From UBA2589 sp965223235 (GTDB taxonomy: Bacteria; Gemmatimonadota; Gemmatimonadetes; Longimicrobiales; Gaopeijiaceae), in contig CBDCVV010000005.1 in NCBI GenBank assembly GCA_965223235.1, positions 310,001 to 374,000 on the forward strand: a DNA stretch of 64,000 nt. Reading direction: 5' to 3'. The position numbers and the translations under genes are program-made. This document shows positions 56,984 through 64,000 of the stretch, piece after piece (position 1 is the first letter of the stretch; the number at the start of each line of letters is the position of its first letter). The notes below the pieces were generated by a model, which worked only from the letters and a program-made list of their open reading frames with translations, was not told the origin of the DNA and ran no database searches.

Positions 56984-59606
56984 CCCGGGCTCACCGAGCG
57001 CCCCGTCGGCCTACGGGCGGGCCTACCGGAGAGTCTTGGGTCTCGCCTTTCCACGATCGTACCCCGAACGGTACCTGGACGAAGCAGCGGATCTTTTCGA
57101 CCTCGAATTGGACCGCCGGAGCTCGACGTCTGAAGCGAGGGCGATGGCCGTGCGCCTGATTCTCCGAGCGATCGTGGACGGGGCATCCGAACGTCTCGCC
57201 GCAGCGGGTCGGTTGGTCTCGCGTTGGGTCGTCGGCTGGGCGCTCGACATTCGAGTCGCACTCCGCCGATTGCGGAGGAGCCCCGGATCATCGCTGGTCG
57301 CCGTCGCATCGATTACTGCCGGCGTCTCGCTGAACGCGGTGCTATTCAGCGCGGTTAACGCGTTCTTGCTGCGACCGCTCGCCGTGGAGGATCCCGAGGC
57401 GATCGTCCGTGTCTTCGACCCGGGAGCACGAGAGGCGCTCCGCGGAGAGCTGTCCATTGAGGAACTCCGGATCCTCGATCGTGAGGCCACGACGCTCGAA
57501 GGGGTCGCCGGCGCCCACCCGTTCAACGCGGCCGCAGAGGTCGATGGCTTCGCCACGGTTCTCCGCGGAGAGGCAGTAACGTCGAACTACTTCGAAGTGA
57601 TCGGGGTGAGTGCAGAACAGGGGAGGCGCATCTCGTCGGACGCGAGCCTCTTGGGAGAGCCGGACGTCGTGCTCGTTTCCGAAGAACTCCTTTCCGCGAT
57701 CCCGGGCCTCGCGGTCGGAGAGACGCTGAGACTGAATCGCACTCCGTTTACTGTGGTCGGGGTGATTGACGAAGCGTACGGTGGGCTGAATTTCGCTACC
57801 GGCGTCGACCTCTGGCTCCCCGCCGCGTCGCTCGAAGCGGTGCGGCCAGAGATGGGGGTGGAGGTTGGATTCTCGGCCATCGGCCGAATGCGCGCCGGCG
57901 TCCACATAGACGAAGTCGACGCCGAAATCGCATTGCTGGGCGACCGACTCATCGACGCCTTCGACCGGTCCGACGGCGACTACTTCGCTCTTCCCGAACG
58001 GGCCGGCCTCATCAATCCGGCCCGGCCCGAGCTCGTACCATTGGCCGGTACCATCGCTCTTCTCGCCTCGGGACTCGTCCTCCTCGTCGCATGTCTCAAC
58101 GTGGCCGGCCTAGCTCTGGTCCGGGCGGCTGCATCGACGAAGGACCTCGTCGTGCGTTCCGCGCTCGGCGCAGGGAGAGCTGAGTTGCTTCGGCAGGCCA
58201 TAGCCGACGCCGCAGTCCTGGTCGCGCCGGCAGGCATAATCGCCCTCGCGCTCGCCTGGATCGGGGCAGAGCCCCTGATGCACTCGCTCCTCCCCTTTGC
58301 CCAGGAGCTCGATGTCGACTTCTCAGTCGACGGGCGTGTCGTGGCATTCCTGATGCTCAGCGTACTCGGCGCGGTGGTCGCGGTAGGGCTGCTGCCCGGC
58401 CTACACGTTTCCGGCCGCCGCGGGCTGATGGGAACAGCGGGCGTCGGTGTACGAGGACCCTCGTTGGGTGCACCCGCTCTCGTCCGCGGTGTGGTAATCG
58501 GTCAGATCGCCTTCTCAGCCATCGTGTTGGTGATCGGTGGGCTGTTCGTGCAGACGACCCGATGGTACGCCACCTTCGATCCTGGCTTCCTCACGCAGGA
58601 CCGTGTCGCGATGACCCTCGATGGGGGTTACCTGGGCATCGATCCGGCACGTGCGGATGTGTGGTTCTCCGAGTTGGCCGAATCGGTCGCCTCCCTCCCC
58701 GGGATCGATGGCGCCTCGGTGTCACGGGGCATGACGGAGGCCGGGACGGTCGACCTGCTACACCCGCTCCAAGGCACTACCGTCCGCGCCGAGTTCAATT
58801 CGATCGACCGGGAGTACCTATCACTTCTCGGGATATCCATCGTGGAAGGGCGCGACTTCGAGGCGGCCGAAGCCGTTCCCCACGCCACGTTGGTCAACGA
58901 GACCCTCGCGTCGAGCTTCTGGCCCGACGAGCCTGCGGTCGGCAGGACACTCACGATCACCGACTCCACCCGGCTCACGGTGATCGGTGTGGTCGCCGAC
59001 ATTCAGACGGGGTCGTTCCTAGCCGGCGTCGAACCTCTGCTCTACCGGCGACGCGCGGACACGCCGTCCGCGCGTGCCATGCTTCTGCTTCACTCGGACC
59101 AGCCGTGGAATGAAGTTGTCAGCGACGTCCGTCGGGTCGCAGCTCAGGTCATCCCGGGTCTCCCGATCGCGGGCGGTATCCCACTCTCCGAGTCGGTCTT
59201 CGCCAACGGGATTCTGGCGCGGTCGGCAGCCACGATCGGTCTCGCGATGGGACTCCTGGCTCTAGGAGTCGCGGCAATCGGGGCGTACGGTCTCCTCAGC
59301 TTCCTCGTACAGCGGCGGACCGACGAGCTCAGTGTTCGAAGGGCCCTGGGTGCGACCTCTGCACACCTCTTCCGGTTGGTCGTCTTGGGTGGCGTGACGA
59401 CCGCGTCGATCGGCGTGCTCCTCGGACTCCCGCCGGCGCTTCTGGTTGGCAGCCGGTTGGGGGGGCTCACCATCGGGGCGAGCACACTCGATGCCGAGAT
59501 CACGGGAGGGCTCGTCTTGTTCATGCTCGTGGTGGTCGGCTTCGCCACCGTCTTACCCGGCGTGCGAGCCTCCAACGCGGATCCGTCACGGACCCTTCGC
59601 GGGTAG
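56976..59606 (+). CDS. ADOP-type FtsX/MacB-like permease (module 2)
   Basis: 876 aa from GTG 56976, which has GGAGG at good distance; GTG 56958 is an alternative. A cytosolic prefix (YRRVLGLAFPRSYPERYLDEAADLFDLELDRR) precedes the ADOP core (DIRVALRRLRRSPGSSLVAVASITAGVSLNAVLFSAVNAFLL). Two MacB-like periplasmic domains alternate with two FtsX domains (LLASGLVLLVACLNVAGLALVRAAASTKDLVVRSALG; MGLLALGVAAIGAYGLLSFLVQRRTDELSVRRALGA). No ATPase gene is close. It is diverged from module 1 and module 3 in the periplasmic parts. It ends 41 bp from the convergent module-3 permease. Confidence 0.88.
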   Translation: MPDPGSPSAPSAYGRAYRRVLGLAFPRSYPERYLDEAADLFDLELDRRSSTSEARAMAVRLILRAIVDGASERLAAAGRLVSRWVVGWALDIRVALRRLRRSPGSSLVAVASITAGVSLNAVLFSAVNAFLLRPLAVEDPEAIVRVFDPGAREALRGELSIEELRILDREATTLEGVAGAHPFNAAAEVDGFATVLRGEAVTSNYFEVIGVSAEQGRRISSDASLLGEPDVVLVSEELLSAIPGLAVGETLRLNRTPFTVVGVIDEAYGGLNFATGVDLWLPAASLEAVRPEMGVEVGFSAIGRMRAGVHIDEVDAEIALLGDRLIDAFDRSDGDYFALPERAGLINPARPELVPLAGTIALLASGLVLLVACLNVAGLALVRAAASTKDLVVRSALGAGRAELLRQAIADAAVLVAPAGIIALALAWIGAEPLMHSLLPFAQELDVDFSVDGRVVAFLMLSVLGAVVAVGLLPGLHVSGRRGLMGTAGVGVRGPSLGAPALVRGVVIGQIAFSAIVLVIGGLFVQTTRWYATFDPGFLTQDRVAMTLDGGYLGIDPARADVWFSELAESVASLPGIDGASVSRGMTEAGTVDLLHPLQGTTVRAEFNSIDREYLSLLGISIVEGRDFEAAEAVPHATLVNETLASSFWPDEPAVGRTLTITDSTRLTVIGVVADIQTGSFLAGVEPLLYRRRADTPSARAMLLLHSDQPWNEVVSDVRRVAAQVIPGLPIAGGIPLSESVFANGILARSAATIGLAMGLLALGVAAIGAYGLLSFLVQRRTDELSVRRALGATSAHLFRLVVLGGVTTASIGVLLGLPPALLVGSRLGGLTIGASTLDAEITGGLVLFMLVVVGFATVLPGVRASNADPSRTLRG

Positions 59607-59647
59607 CGACGTCGCACAGGGGCGACGACCCGCATCGACGCCGACCG

Positions 59648-62335
59648 TTACTCGGCGCCCAAAACGGCAGCCGGGTCTTTGCGCGTCGCCCGGACCGCGG
59701 GTATCAGTGCTGCCACGGCTGCTACCGCCAACATCAGACCCGCGACCGAAACGAACGTGATCGGATCCGTGCGAGTCACCTCAAAGAGGAGGTGTTCGAG
59801 CGCCCGCGACCCGGTGAGCGCCACGAGGGCACCCACCCCGAGGCCGATCGACACCAGCTTCATCCCGTCCCCGATCACCGATCTAGCCACGCTCGGCGCG
59901 GACGCCCCAATGGCGAGGCGCACAGCGATCTCTCTACCGCGCTGGCCGACCGCAAAGGAGAGGATGCCATAGATACCAACACAGGCGAGCAGAGCCGCGA
60001 GACCGCTGAGCAGGCTCATTAGGAAGGCGGCGAAACGCGGCGTTGCCGTCTGCGCTCGATACCCCTCGACAACAGGGGCCACATCGAAGACCGGAAGGTC
60101 GGGATCCAACTCGGCGGCCAGAGCTCTCAACGCGGGAACGAAACTCTCGGGCTCCCCCTGGACCTTCACGGCAATCTCGATCGTCGACGTAGGTATCTGG
60201 CTGAACGCGAAGAAGATGTCAGGGCTGTTCCGCTCTGCCATCAACGAGGTCGTAAGATCGCGGTAACGCAGGTCACGGATGACCCCGACCACCTCGAAAG
60301 CGAAGTCGGGGTCCGCACCCGGCCGCATGTACATCGTCTGACCGACTGGGTTCTCGTCCGGGAAGACCCGCGCCGCCATCGCCTCCGTGATCACGGCGAC
60401 CCCTGGGCCGTCCGCTACGTCGGTCTCGCTTATGAACCGTCCTGCAGATAGCTCGATACCCACGGTCTCGAGGTACTCCGGGCCGACCGAGTGACGATGG
60501 TACCGGATTCGGTCTTCCGGCGCTGATTGCGCGTAGACGTACGACCCTACGGAGCCTCCCCGAAACGGAAGGTCGGACGACACGGAAGCGTTCTCGACGC
60601 CGGGCAGTGTCTCCGCCAACCTATGAGCCTCATCTCCGAACTCGCGCCGGGCTTCCGCATCTGGGTACCGTACATCGGGAAGAGACACACGCATGGCCAC
60701 GACGTCGCTGATCGAAGCCCCCGTGTCTACACCCACCTGAGCGCGGAAGCTGCGCGTCAGCAGACCGGCGCCGACCATGAGCACCAACGCCAACGCGACC
60801 TGGGCAATCACAAACAGATGCTGCGCCCTAAGCCGCTTGAGGGAGCCCGCGGCGGACAAGCCACCTTCTCGGAGAGTCGTCGCGAGTTGAACCCGGGCGC
60901 TCGCCATCGCCGGGACCAGGCCCATAAACAGTCCGACGACTGCGAGGGTAGCGGCGGAGAAGAGGAACGTCTTTGCACTTAGTGCGACGTCTACGTATCC
61001 GGGAAGCACACCCTGGGGAATCATCGGTGCCAGGGTCCTCAAGCCTACCCACGCGAGGAAGAGTCCCAACACCCCTCCCGCCGCTGCCAATACGACGCTC
61101 TCCGTGAGGAGCTGCCCCGCTACCCGATGTGTCTCGGCTCCGAGCGCGCGCCGCAGCACGATCTCCCGGGTGCGGCCGTGCGCCCTGACCAAGAGCAGGT
61201 TCGCGACGTTGGCCGCTCCGATGGCGAGAAGAAGCGCTCCCGCTCCCAACAGAACCCACAGGAGCTGACCCGTCGTGTCCAGGTAGGCCTCGCGGAAGCC
61301 CTGGATTTGGGCGAAGCGATCCTCGTGCTCTGCGGGATACAACCGCTGAAGCTCCGCTGCGATCGCGTCGAGCTCCTCTTGCGCCCCCTCCTCGGGTCCA
61401 TGGAGCCGCCCGACTACACTCAGGAATCGAGCGGTACGCGCGTCGGTCAGCCCTTCGAAGCCGATCAAAGACACGCTCGACTCAGCGATCCAAACGTCTG
61501 TGTTGAGAGCGGTGCCTCCGAAGGACGGCGGCATCACGCCGATGACCGAATAGGGTTGATCATCCAAGACGACCGTGCTCCCCAACGCGCTCGTATCGTG
61601 CCCATACCGGCGTTCCCAAAGCCCATCCGATAGCACCGCAAGCCCGGGCGTCCCGCCTGGTCCGTGCTCCTCGGCCGTGAAGGTGCGGCCCAATGCCGCC
61701 TCCGCCCGCAAGACTGCGAAGTACTCCTCCGTGACCATCTCGACCGCGAGCGGCTCGGCCTCGCCATCGCCCGAGACCGCGAGCGTGAAGGTTCCGACCG
61801 CGGCCATCGGCTCTATCGTGCGCGCGCGGTCCTGCCAGTCGTAGAACTCCGGAAACGAGGCGCCACGGATCGCGACTTCGCCATCGGTCCTATGGGACCC
61901 GTTCACGAAGACCAGCTCGTCCGCGTCTTCGAACGGCATGGCTTGAAGCAGCGCCGCGTCCACCACGGAGAAGATCGCCGTGTTGCCACCCAGTGCTAGT
62001 CCGAGTGTGAGCACAGCCACGAACGCAAAGCCCGGGTTGCGACGAAGCGTCCGCAACGCAAATCGGACATCCTGTTTGAGTCCACCCATCGTCATCACCG
62101 TCCCCCTCTTCGCCCGGCGGCGTCGCGCCTGACGTCTCAATTCGTCTTCAATGCGTGCAGCGTCACCGAAGTGCTCTTCCGCGACTCGACGCGCCTCGAT
62201 TGGATCCATCCCGCTCTCGACCAGCTCTTCCGTGCGGAGCTCCAGGTACAACTCGAGCTCCTCACGGATGTCCCGGAGAGCGTCCGACGCCACCTGACCG
62301 GGTGCCATCGATCGCCCGTACCGCTTCCCTGCCAC
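59648..62335 (-). CDS. ADOP-type FtsX/MacB-like permease (module 3)
   Basis: 895 aa from GTG 62335, one base after the padR stop, with GGGAG five bases upstream. The frame stays open inside padR, but that stretch is an Arg/Ser-rich shadow. The N-terminus has the permease prefix domain (ALRDIREELELYLELRTEELVESGMDPIEARRVAEEHFGDAARIEDELRR). The ADOP core follows (LKQDVRFALRTLRRNPGFAFVAVLTLGLALGGNTAIFSVVDAALLQAMPFEDADELVFV), then duplicated MacB/FtsX domains. VLLGAGALLLAIGAANVANLLLVRAHGRTREIVLRRALGA and the C-terminal GREIAVRLAIGASAPSV mark the two FtsX halves. It lacks a cognate ATPase in the window. Confidence 0.9.
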   Translation of the reverse strand: MAGKRYGRSMAPGQVASDALRDIREELELYLELRTEELVESGMDPIEARRVAEEHFGDAARIEDELRRQARRRRAKRGTVMTMGGLKQDVRFALRTLRRNPGFAFVAVLTLGLALGGNTAIFSVVDAALLQAMPFEDADELVFVNGSHRTDGEVAIRGASFPEFYDWQDRARTIEPMAAVGTFTLAVSGDGEAEPLAVEMVTEEYFAVLRAEAALGRTFTAEEHGPGGTPGLAVLSDGLWERRYGHDTSALGSTVVLDDQPYSVIGVMPPSFGGTALNTDVWIAESSVSLIGFEGLTDARTARFLSVVGRLHGPEEGAQEELDAIAAELQRLYPAEHEDRFAQIQGFREAYLDTTGQLLWVLLGAGALLLAIGAANVANLLLVRAHGRTREIVLRRALGAETHRVAGQLLTESVVLAAAGGVLGLFLAWVGLRTLAPMIPQGVLPGYVDVALSAKTFLFSAATLAVVGLFMGLVPAMASARVQLATTLREGGLSAAGSLKRLRAQHLFVIAQVALALVLMVGAGLLTRSFRAQVGVDTGASISDVVAMRVSLPDVRYPDAEARREFGDEAHRLAETLPGVENASVSSDLPFRGGSVGSYVYAQSAPEDRIRYHRHSVGPEYLETVGIELSAGRFISETDVADGPGVAVITEAMAARVFPDENPVGQTMYMRPGADPDFAFEVVGVIRDLRYRDLTTSLMAERNSPDIFFAFSQIPTSTIEIAVKVQGEPESFVPALRALAAELDPDLPVFDVAPVVEGYRAQTATPRFAAFLMSLLSGLAALLACVGIYGILSFAVGQRGREIAVRLAIGASAPSVARSVIGDGMKLVSIGLGVGALVALTGSRALEHLLFEVTRTDPITFVSVAGLMLAVAAVAALIPAVRATRKDPAAVLGAE

Positions 62336-62336
62336 G

Positions 62337-62666
62337 CTAGCTCCCGCCACCCAATACGGCGGCGACCGCACCCGAGTACTCGGCCCAGCGCTCCGACTCC
62401 GAGGCGAGGTGCTCCTTACCCGTGACCGTGACGTGGTAGAACTTCGCGCGCCGGCCGGTATCGGTCTTGCCCCACTCGGCTTCCAACAAGCCCTTCCCCT
62501 CGAGCCGGTGGAGCGCGGGGTATAGGGCTCCCTCTTCGACGCTGAGCACCCCTCCCGAGCGATCACGGAGGGCCTTGCCGACGCCGTACCCATGTAGCGG
62601 CGCCGTCTCCAGCGTCCTGAGGATCAGGATATCGAGCGTACCGGTGAACAGATCGCTTCCGCTCAT
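62337..62666 (-). CDS. PadR family transcriptional regulator (module 3)
   Basis: 109 aa. MSGSDLFTGTLDILILRTLETAPLHGYGVGKAL opens the PadR winged helix, followed by LSVEEGALYPALHRLEGKGLLEAEWGKTDTGRRAKFYHVTVTGKEHL. This is the best match of the three modules to the PadR subgroup that accompanies ADOP permeases. It is followed after one base by its permease gene. A palindromic element 70-105 bp upstream (62737-62770) is the likely operator. It sits between a convergent pair on one side and the monooxygenase-like gene on the other. Confidence 0.92.
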   Translation of the reverse strand: MSGSDLFTGTLDILILRTLETAPLHGYGVGKALRDRSGGVLSVEEGALYPALHRLEGKGLLEAEWGKTDTGRRAKFYHVTVTGKEHLASESERWAEYSGAVAAVLGGGS

Positions 62667-62736
62667 GTGCCTTGCTCCACAGGGATTTCCGACAATTCGG
62701 CCGGCAGTGCCAGGCGATGCTCACCCCTAGCCGACC

Positions 62737-62770
62737 GATACCTCAGTGAGCAAGGTATCCACGGATACCT
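62737..62770. promoter_or_regulatory. Palindromic operator upstream of padR module 3
   Basis: AGGTATCC-AC-GGATACCT at 62753-62770 is a perfect 8-bp-arm palindrome. A third half-site GATACCT lies at 62737-62743, forming a second dyad with the inner arm (GATACCT-N9-AGGTATC). The cluster lies between the stop of the monooxygenase-like gene (62788) and the padR start (62666). Three related half-sites suggest cooperative binding by a dimeric regulator, most likely the PadR itself. I could not assign a clear -10 box. Confidence 0.55.
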
Positions 62771-62787
62771 AGATGAACAAGGGGTCC

Positions 62788-63111
62788 TCAGCCAGTCGGG
62801 GAGCCGTCCACGATCTGGTAGTGAGTCGCGACCTCGTCCCACCGACTGAGCACCGCCTGTGCGACATCGGGCACGTAGCAGCGCGCGTAGTCCTCACCCT
62901 GAAAGGCGATGACGCTCTCGATCGAGTCGAAGGTCATCATTGTGACGAACTCGACTTCGGTCGCGTGCTCGCGGCGAAGGACTTCGATGCCTCGGTATCC
63001 GGGGATGGACTTCGCTTCAATGCCCGGGATCACGATCTGCGTTAGTACGCGCCAGTAATCGTCAGCTCGCTCAAGCGTCGTCCACCCGTGCCAAATGCGT
63101 TTGATCGCCAT
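62788..63111 (-). CDS. Antibiotic biosynthesis monooxygenase (ABM)-like small protein
   Basis: 107 aa from ATG 63111 (MAIKRIWHGWTTLERADDYWRVL). The dimeric alpha/beta ferredoxin-like ABM fold is suggested by IPGYRGIEVLRRE, VEFVTMMTFDSIESVIAFQGEDY and PDVAQAVLSRWDEVATHYQIV. Members act as cofactor-free oxygenases, haem-degrading enzymes or have no known activity. There is no haem-binding Asn/His pair I can point to. It lies 37 bp downstream of the oxidoreductase gene on the same strand, so co-transcription is likely. No function is assigned beyond the fold. Confidence 0.75.
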   Translation of the reverse strand: MAIKRIWHGWTTLERADDYWRVLTQIVIPGIEAKSIPGYRGIEVLRREHATEVEFVTMMTFDSIESVIAFQGEDYARCYVPDVAQAVLSRWDEVATHYQIVDGSPTG

Positions 63112-63148
63112 GTGACGAAACCCTAAGAGGTGGCCCTGCGGATGGTAA

Positions 63149-64000
63149 TCACGACTCCGCCACGATCCCACTCGCACCCATGTGCCGAAAGCGTCCGGCA
63201 GTCACATCGAACAGAGCGAGGAGTTCGTCGTCGGTCGTGCTCGCCGGATAGAAGTACTCGGCTCGCTCTACGCTCAACGTGTCGCCGGCGACGAGCCGAT
63301 CTTCAGGAGGGACACCGGCGAGGCGCTCAGCAAGGAGACGGGCGAGTCCAGGCCCCAGCTTGAACCCTGTCCCGCTACCGCTCCCTATGTAGTGGAGTCG
63401 TTCGTCCGTACCGGGCACCGGTCCTTCGAAAGGGAGCTCCTCCGGGTTCATCACGTAGAAGCCACCGGGGACGTCGATCGGCTTCGACCCCAGCCTGAGT
63501 CCATCCCCGCCAAGCGCCGGAAAGTAATCTAGGTTCTCGAGAATCTTGTCGACGAGCACCTGGCTGAGCCCAACCTCGATGGCGTCCACGTCGCCACCGA
63601 TCCGGCCTCCTACCGGCTTGTAGCTCTCGTCGTGAAGTTCGCGATGATGTGCCCCGACGGTCACTCCACTCCCCTCGGAGTGGAAGTAGAGGTCCCGCCA
63701 GTGCGAGATGACCGACAGATCGACCGTGGTGACGTCAAAAGTGCGCGCCGCTCCCGAAGACGTGACGGACTTCCGCTCGTACGTCGTTTCCGTGAAGCCG
63801 ACATCCGGCGTGTTCTCGATCATAGGCGTCTGGTGATACGTGGGCAGCGTCGGCATGCGCAGCGCGCACTCTCGTTCGATGAATCGCCGACTCCCGACCC
63901 CGGCCGCCAAGATCACCGTCCCGCACCGGATCTCACCCGATGCTACGACCTCACGTCCGTCCAACGCTTCCCCGGACTCCATTCCTGATCTCTTCCACCG
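63149..64000 (-). CDS. FAD-dependent oxidoreductase (DAO type), C-terminal part, cut by window edge
   Basis: The frame is open to base 64000, so about 283 C-terminal residues are visible and the N-terminal FAD-binding motif lies outside. The internal Met at 63982 is not a convincing start. Remaining motifs fit the DAO family: CGTVILAAGVGSRRFIE (end of the FAD-contact region), FDVTTVDLSVISHWRDLYFHSEG (substrate domain), GGFYVMNPEELPFEGPVPGTDERLHYIGSGSGTGFKLGPGLARLLAERLAG (second FAD-contact region). Relatives oxidise secondary or tertiary amines of amino acids such as sarcosine. The substrate is not decided. It is probably co-transcribed with the ABM-like gene. Confidence 0.8.
   Translation of the reverse strand, partial: RWKRSGMESGEALDGREVVASGEIRCGTVILAAGVGSRRFIERECALRMPTLPTYHQTPMIENTPDVGFTETTYERKSVTSSGAARTFDVTTVDLSVISHWRDLYFHSEGSGVTVGAHHRELHDESYKPVGGRIGGDVDAIEVGLSQVLVDKILENLDYFPALGGDGLRLGSKPIDVPGGFYVMNPEELPFEGPVPGTDERLHYIGSGSGTGFKLGPGLARLLAERLAGVPPEDRLVAGDTLSVERAEYFYPASTTDDELLALFDVTAGRFRHMGASGIVAES

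Noticed and set aside
59648..62593. 981-residue version of the module-3 permease
   Set aside because: The first 86 codons are a shadow of padR. GTG 62335 has a good ribosome site directly after the padR stop and keeps the prefix domain.
1..64000. tRNA genes, rRNA genes, CRISPR arrays, insertion sequences or phage genes
   Set aside because: No cloverleaf-like segment, regularly spaced direct repeat, transposase or integrase motif was seen on reading both strands.

Overview
This is a high-GC (roughly 60-65 %), densely packed bacterial chromosome segment with about 56 protein genes. Many neighbours overlap by 1-4 bases, and GTG or TTG starts are common. I see no rRNA, tRNA, CRISPR array, insertion sequence or prophage. 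A Tad pilus locus, three PadR + ADOP-type FtsX permease modules, an ECF sigma operon with glycogen-binding (E-set) domains, a DUF4382 lipoprotein and many Tat or lipoprotein signals suggest a Gemmatimonadota-like organism. Acidobacteriota is the main alternative. The taxonomy is inference.

Layout. 1-5752 (minus): Tad pilus genes flp, cpaA/tadV, tadE, cpaB, cpaC, tadG and a truncated cpaE/tadZ that runs off the left edge. 5753-6268: a non-coding gap with several hairpins and a sigma-54-like promoter. 6269-9000: a lipoprotein, a DUF1697 protein and a DUF2652-methyltransferase fusion whose frame is interrupted by a TGA. That TGA lies where arsenite-methyltransferase relatives have a conserved Cys, and it is followed at bacterial-SECIS spacing by an 11-bp hairpin with a GGA loop, so I read it as a selenoprotein. 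9111-14764: PadR/ADOP module 1, a PHB-depolymerase-like lipoprotein esterase and a DUF4382 lipoprotein. 15023-18767: an ECF sigma operon made of two alternating paralogue pairs. 18770-22982: an aromatic ammonia-lyase, an acyl-adenylate ligase-like protein and a sulfotransferase.

22989-46217 is a large divergent metabolic island. The minus arm has 13 genes: M32 and M20 peptidases, an aminotransferase, a VOC protein, a PuuE-type deacetylase, an AllA-type lyase, a GntR/FCD regulator, an epimerase, two Gfo/Idh oxidoreductases, and the binding protein and two permeases of a Dpp-type importer. The plus arm has 9 genes: two DUF4438 proteins, an Ldh2 dehydrogenase, an M24-fold protein lacking metal ligands, an amidohydrolase, a second aminotransferase, an orphan TIM-barrel protein and the importer's two ATPases. 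The importer is therefore split between the arms, and a perfect GntR-type palindrome lies between them. I infer coordinated import and catabolism of an amide-, ureide- or peptide-like nitrogen compound whose identity the sequence does not give.

46226-56480: a FlgO/TPR membrane protein (plus), then a six-gene minus operon of exported proteins: sulfatase, PhoD-like phosphatase, SUMF1-domain protein, Tat-exported Gfo/Idh, ApbE and a Tat-exported sugar-isomerase-like protein. 56594-62770: two more PadR/ADOP modules arranged tail to tail. 62788-64000: an antibiotic-biosynthesis-monooxygenase-like protein and the C-terminal part of an FAD-dependent oxidoreductase cut by the right edge.
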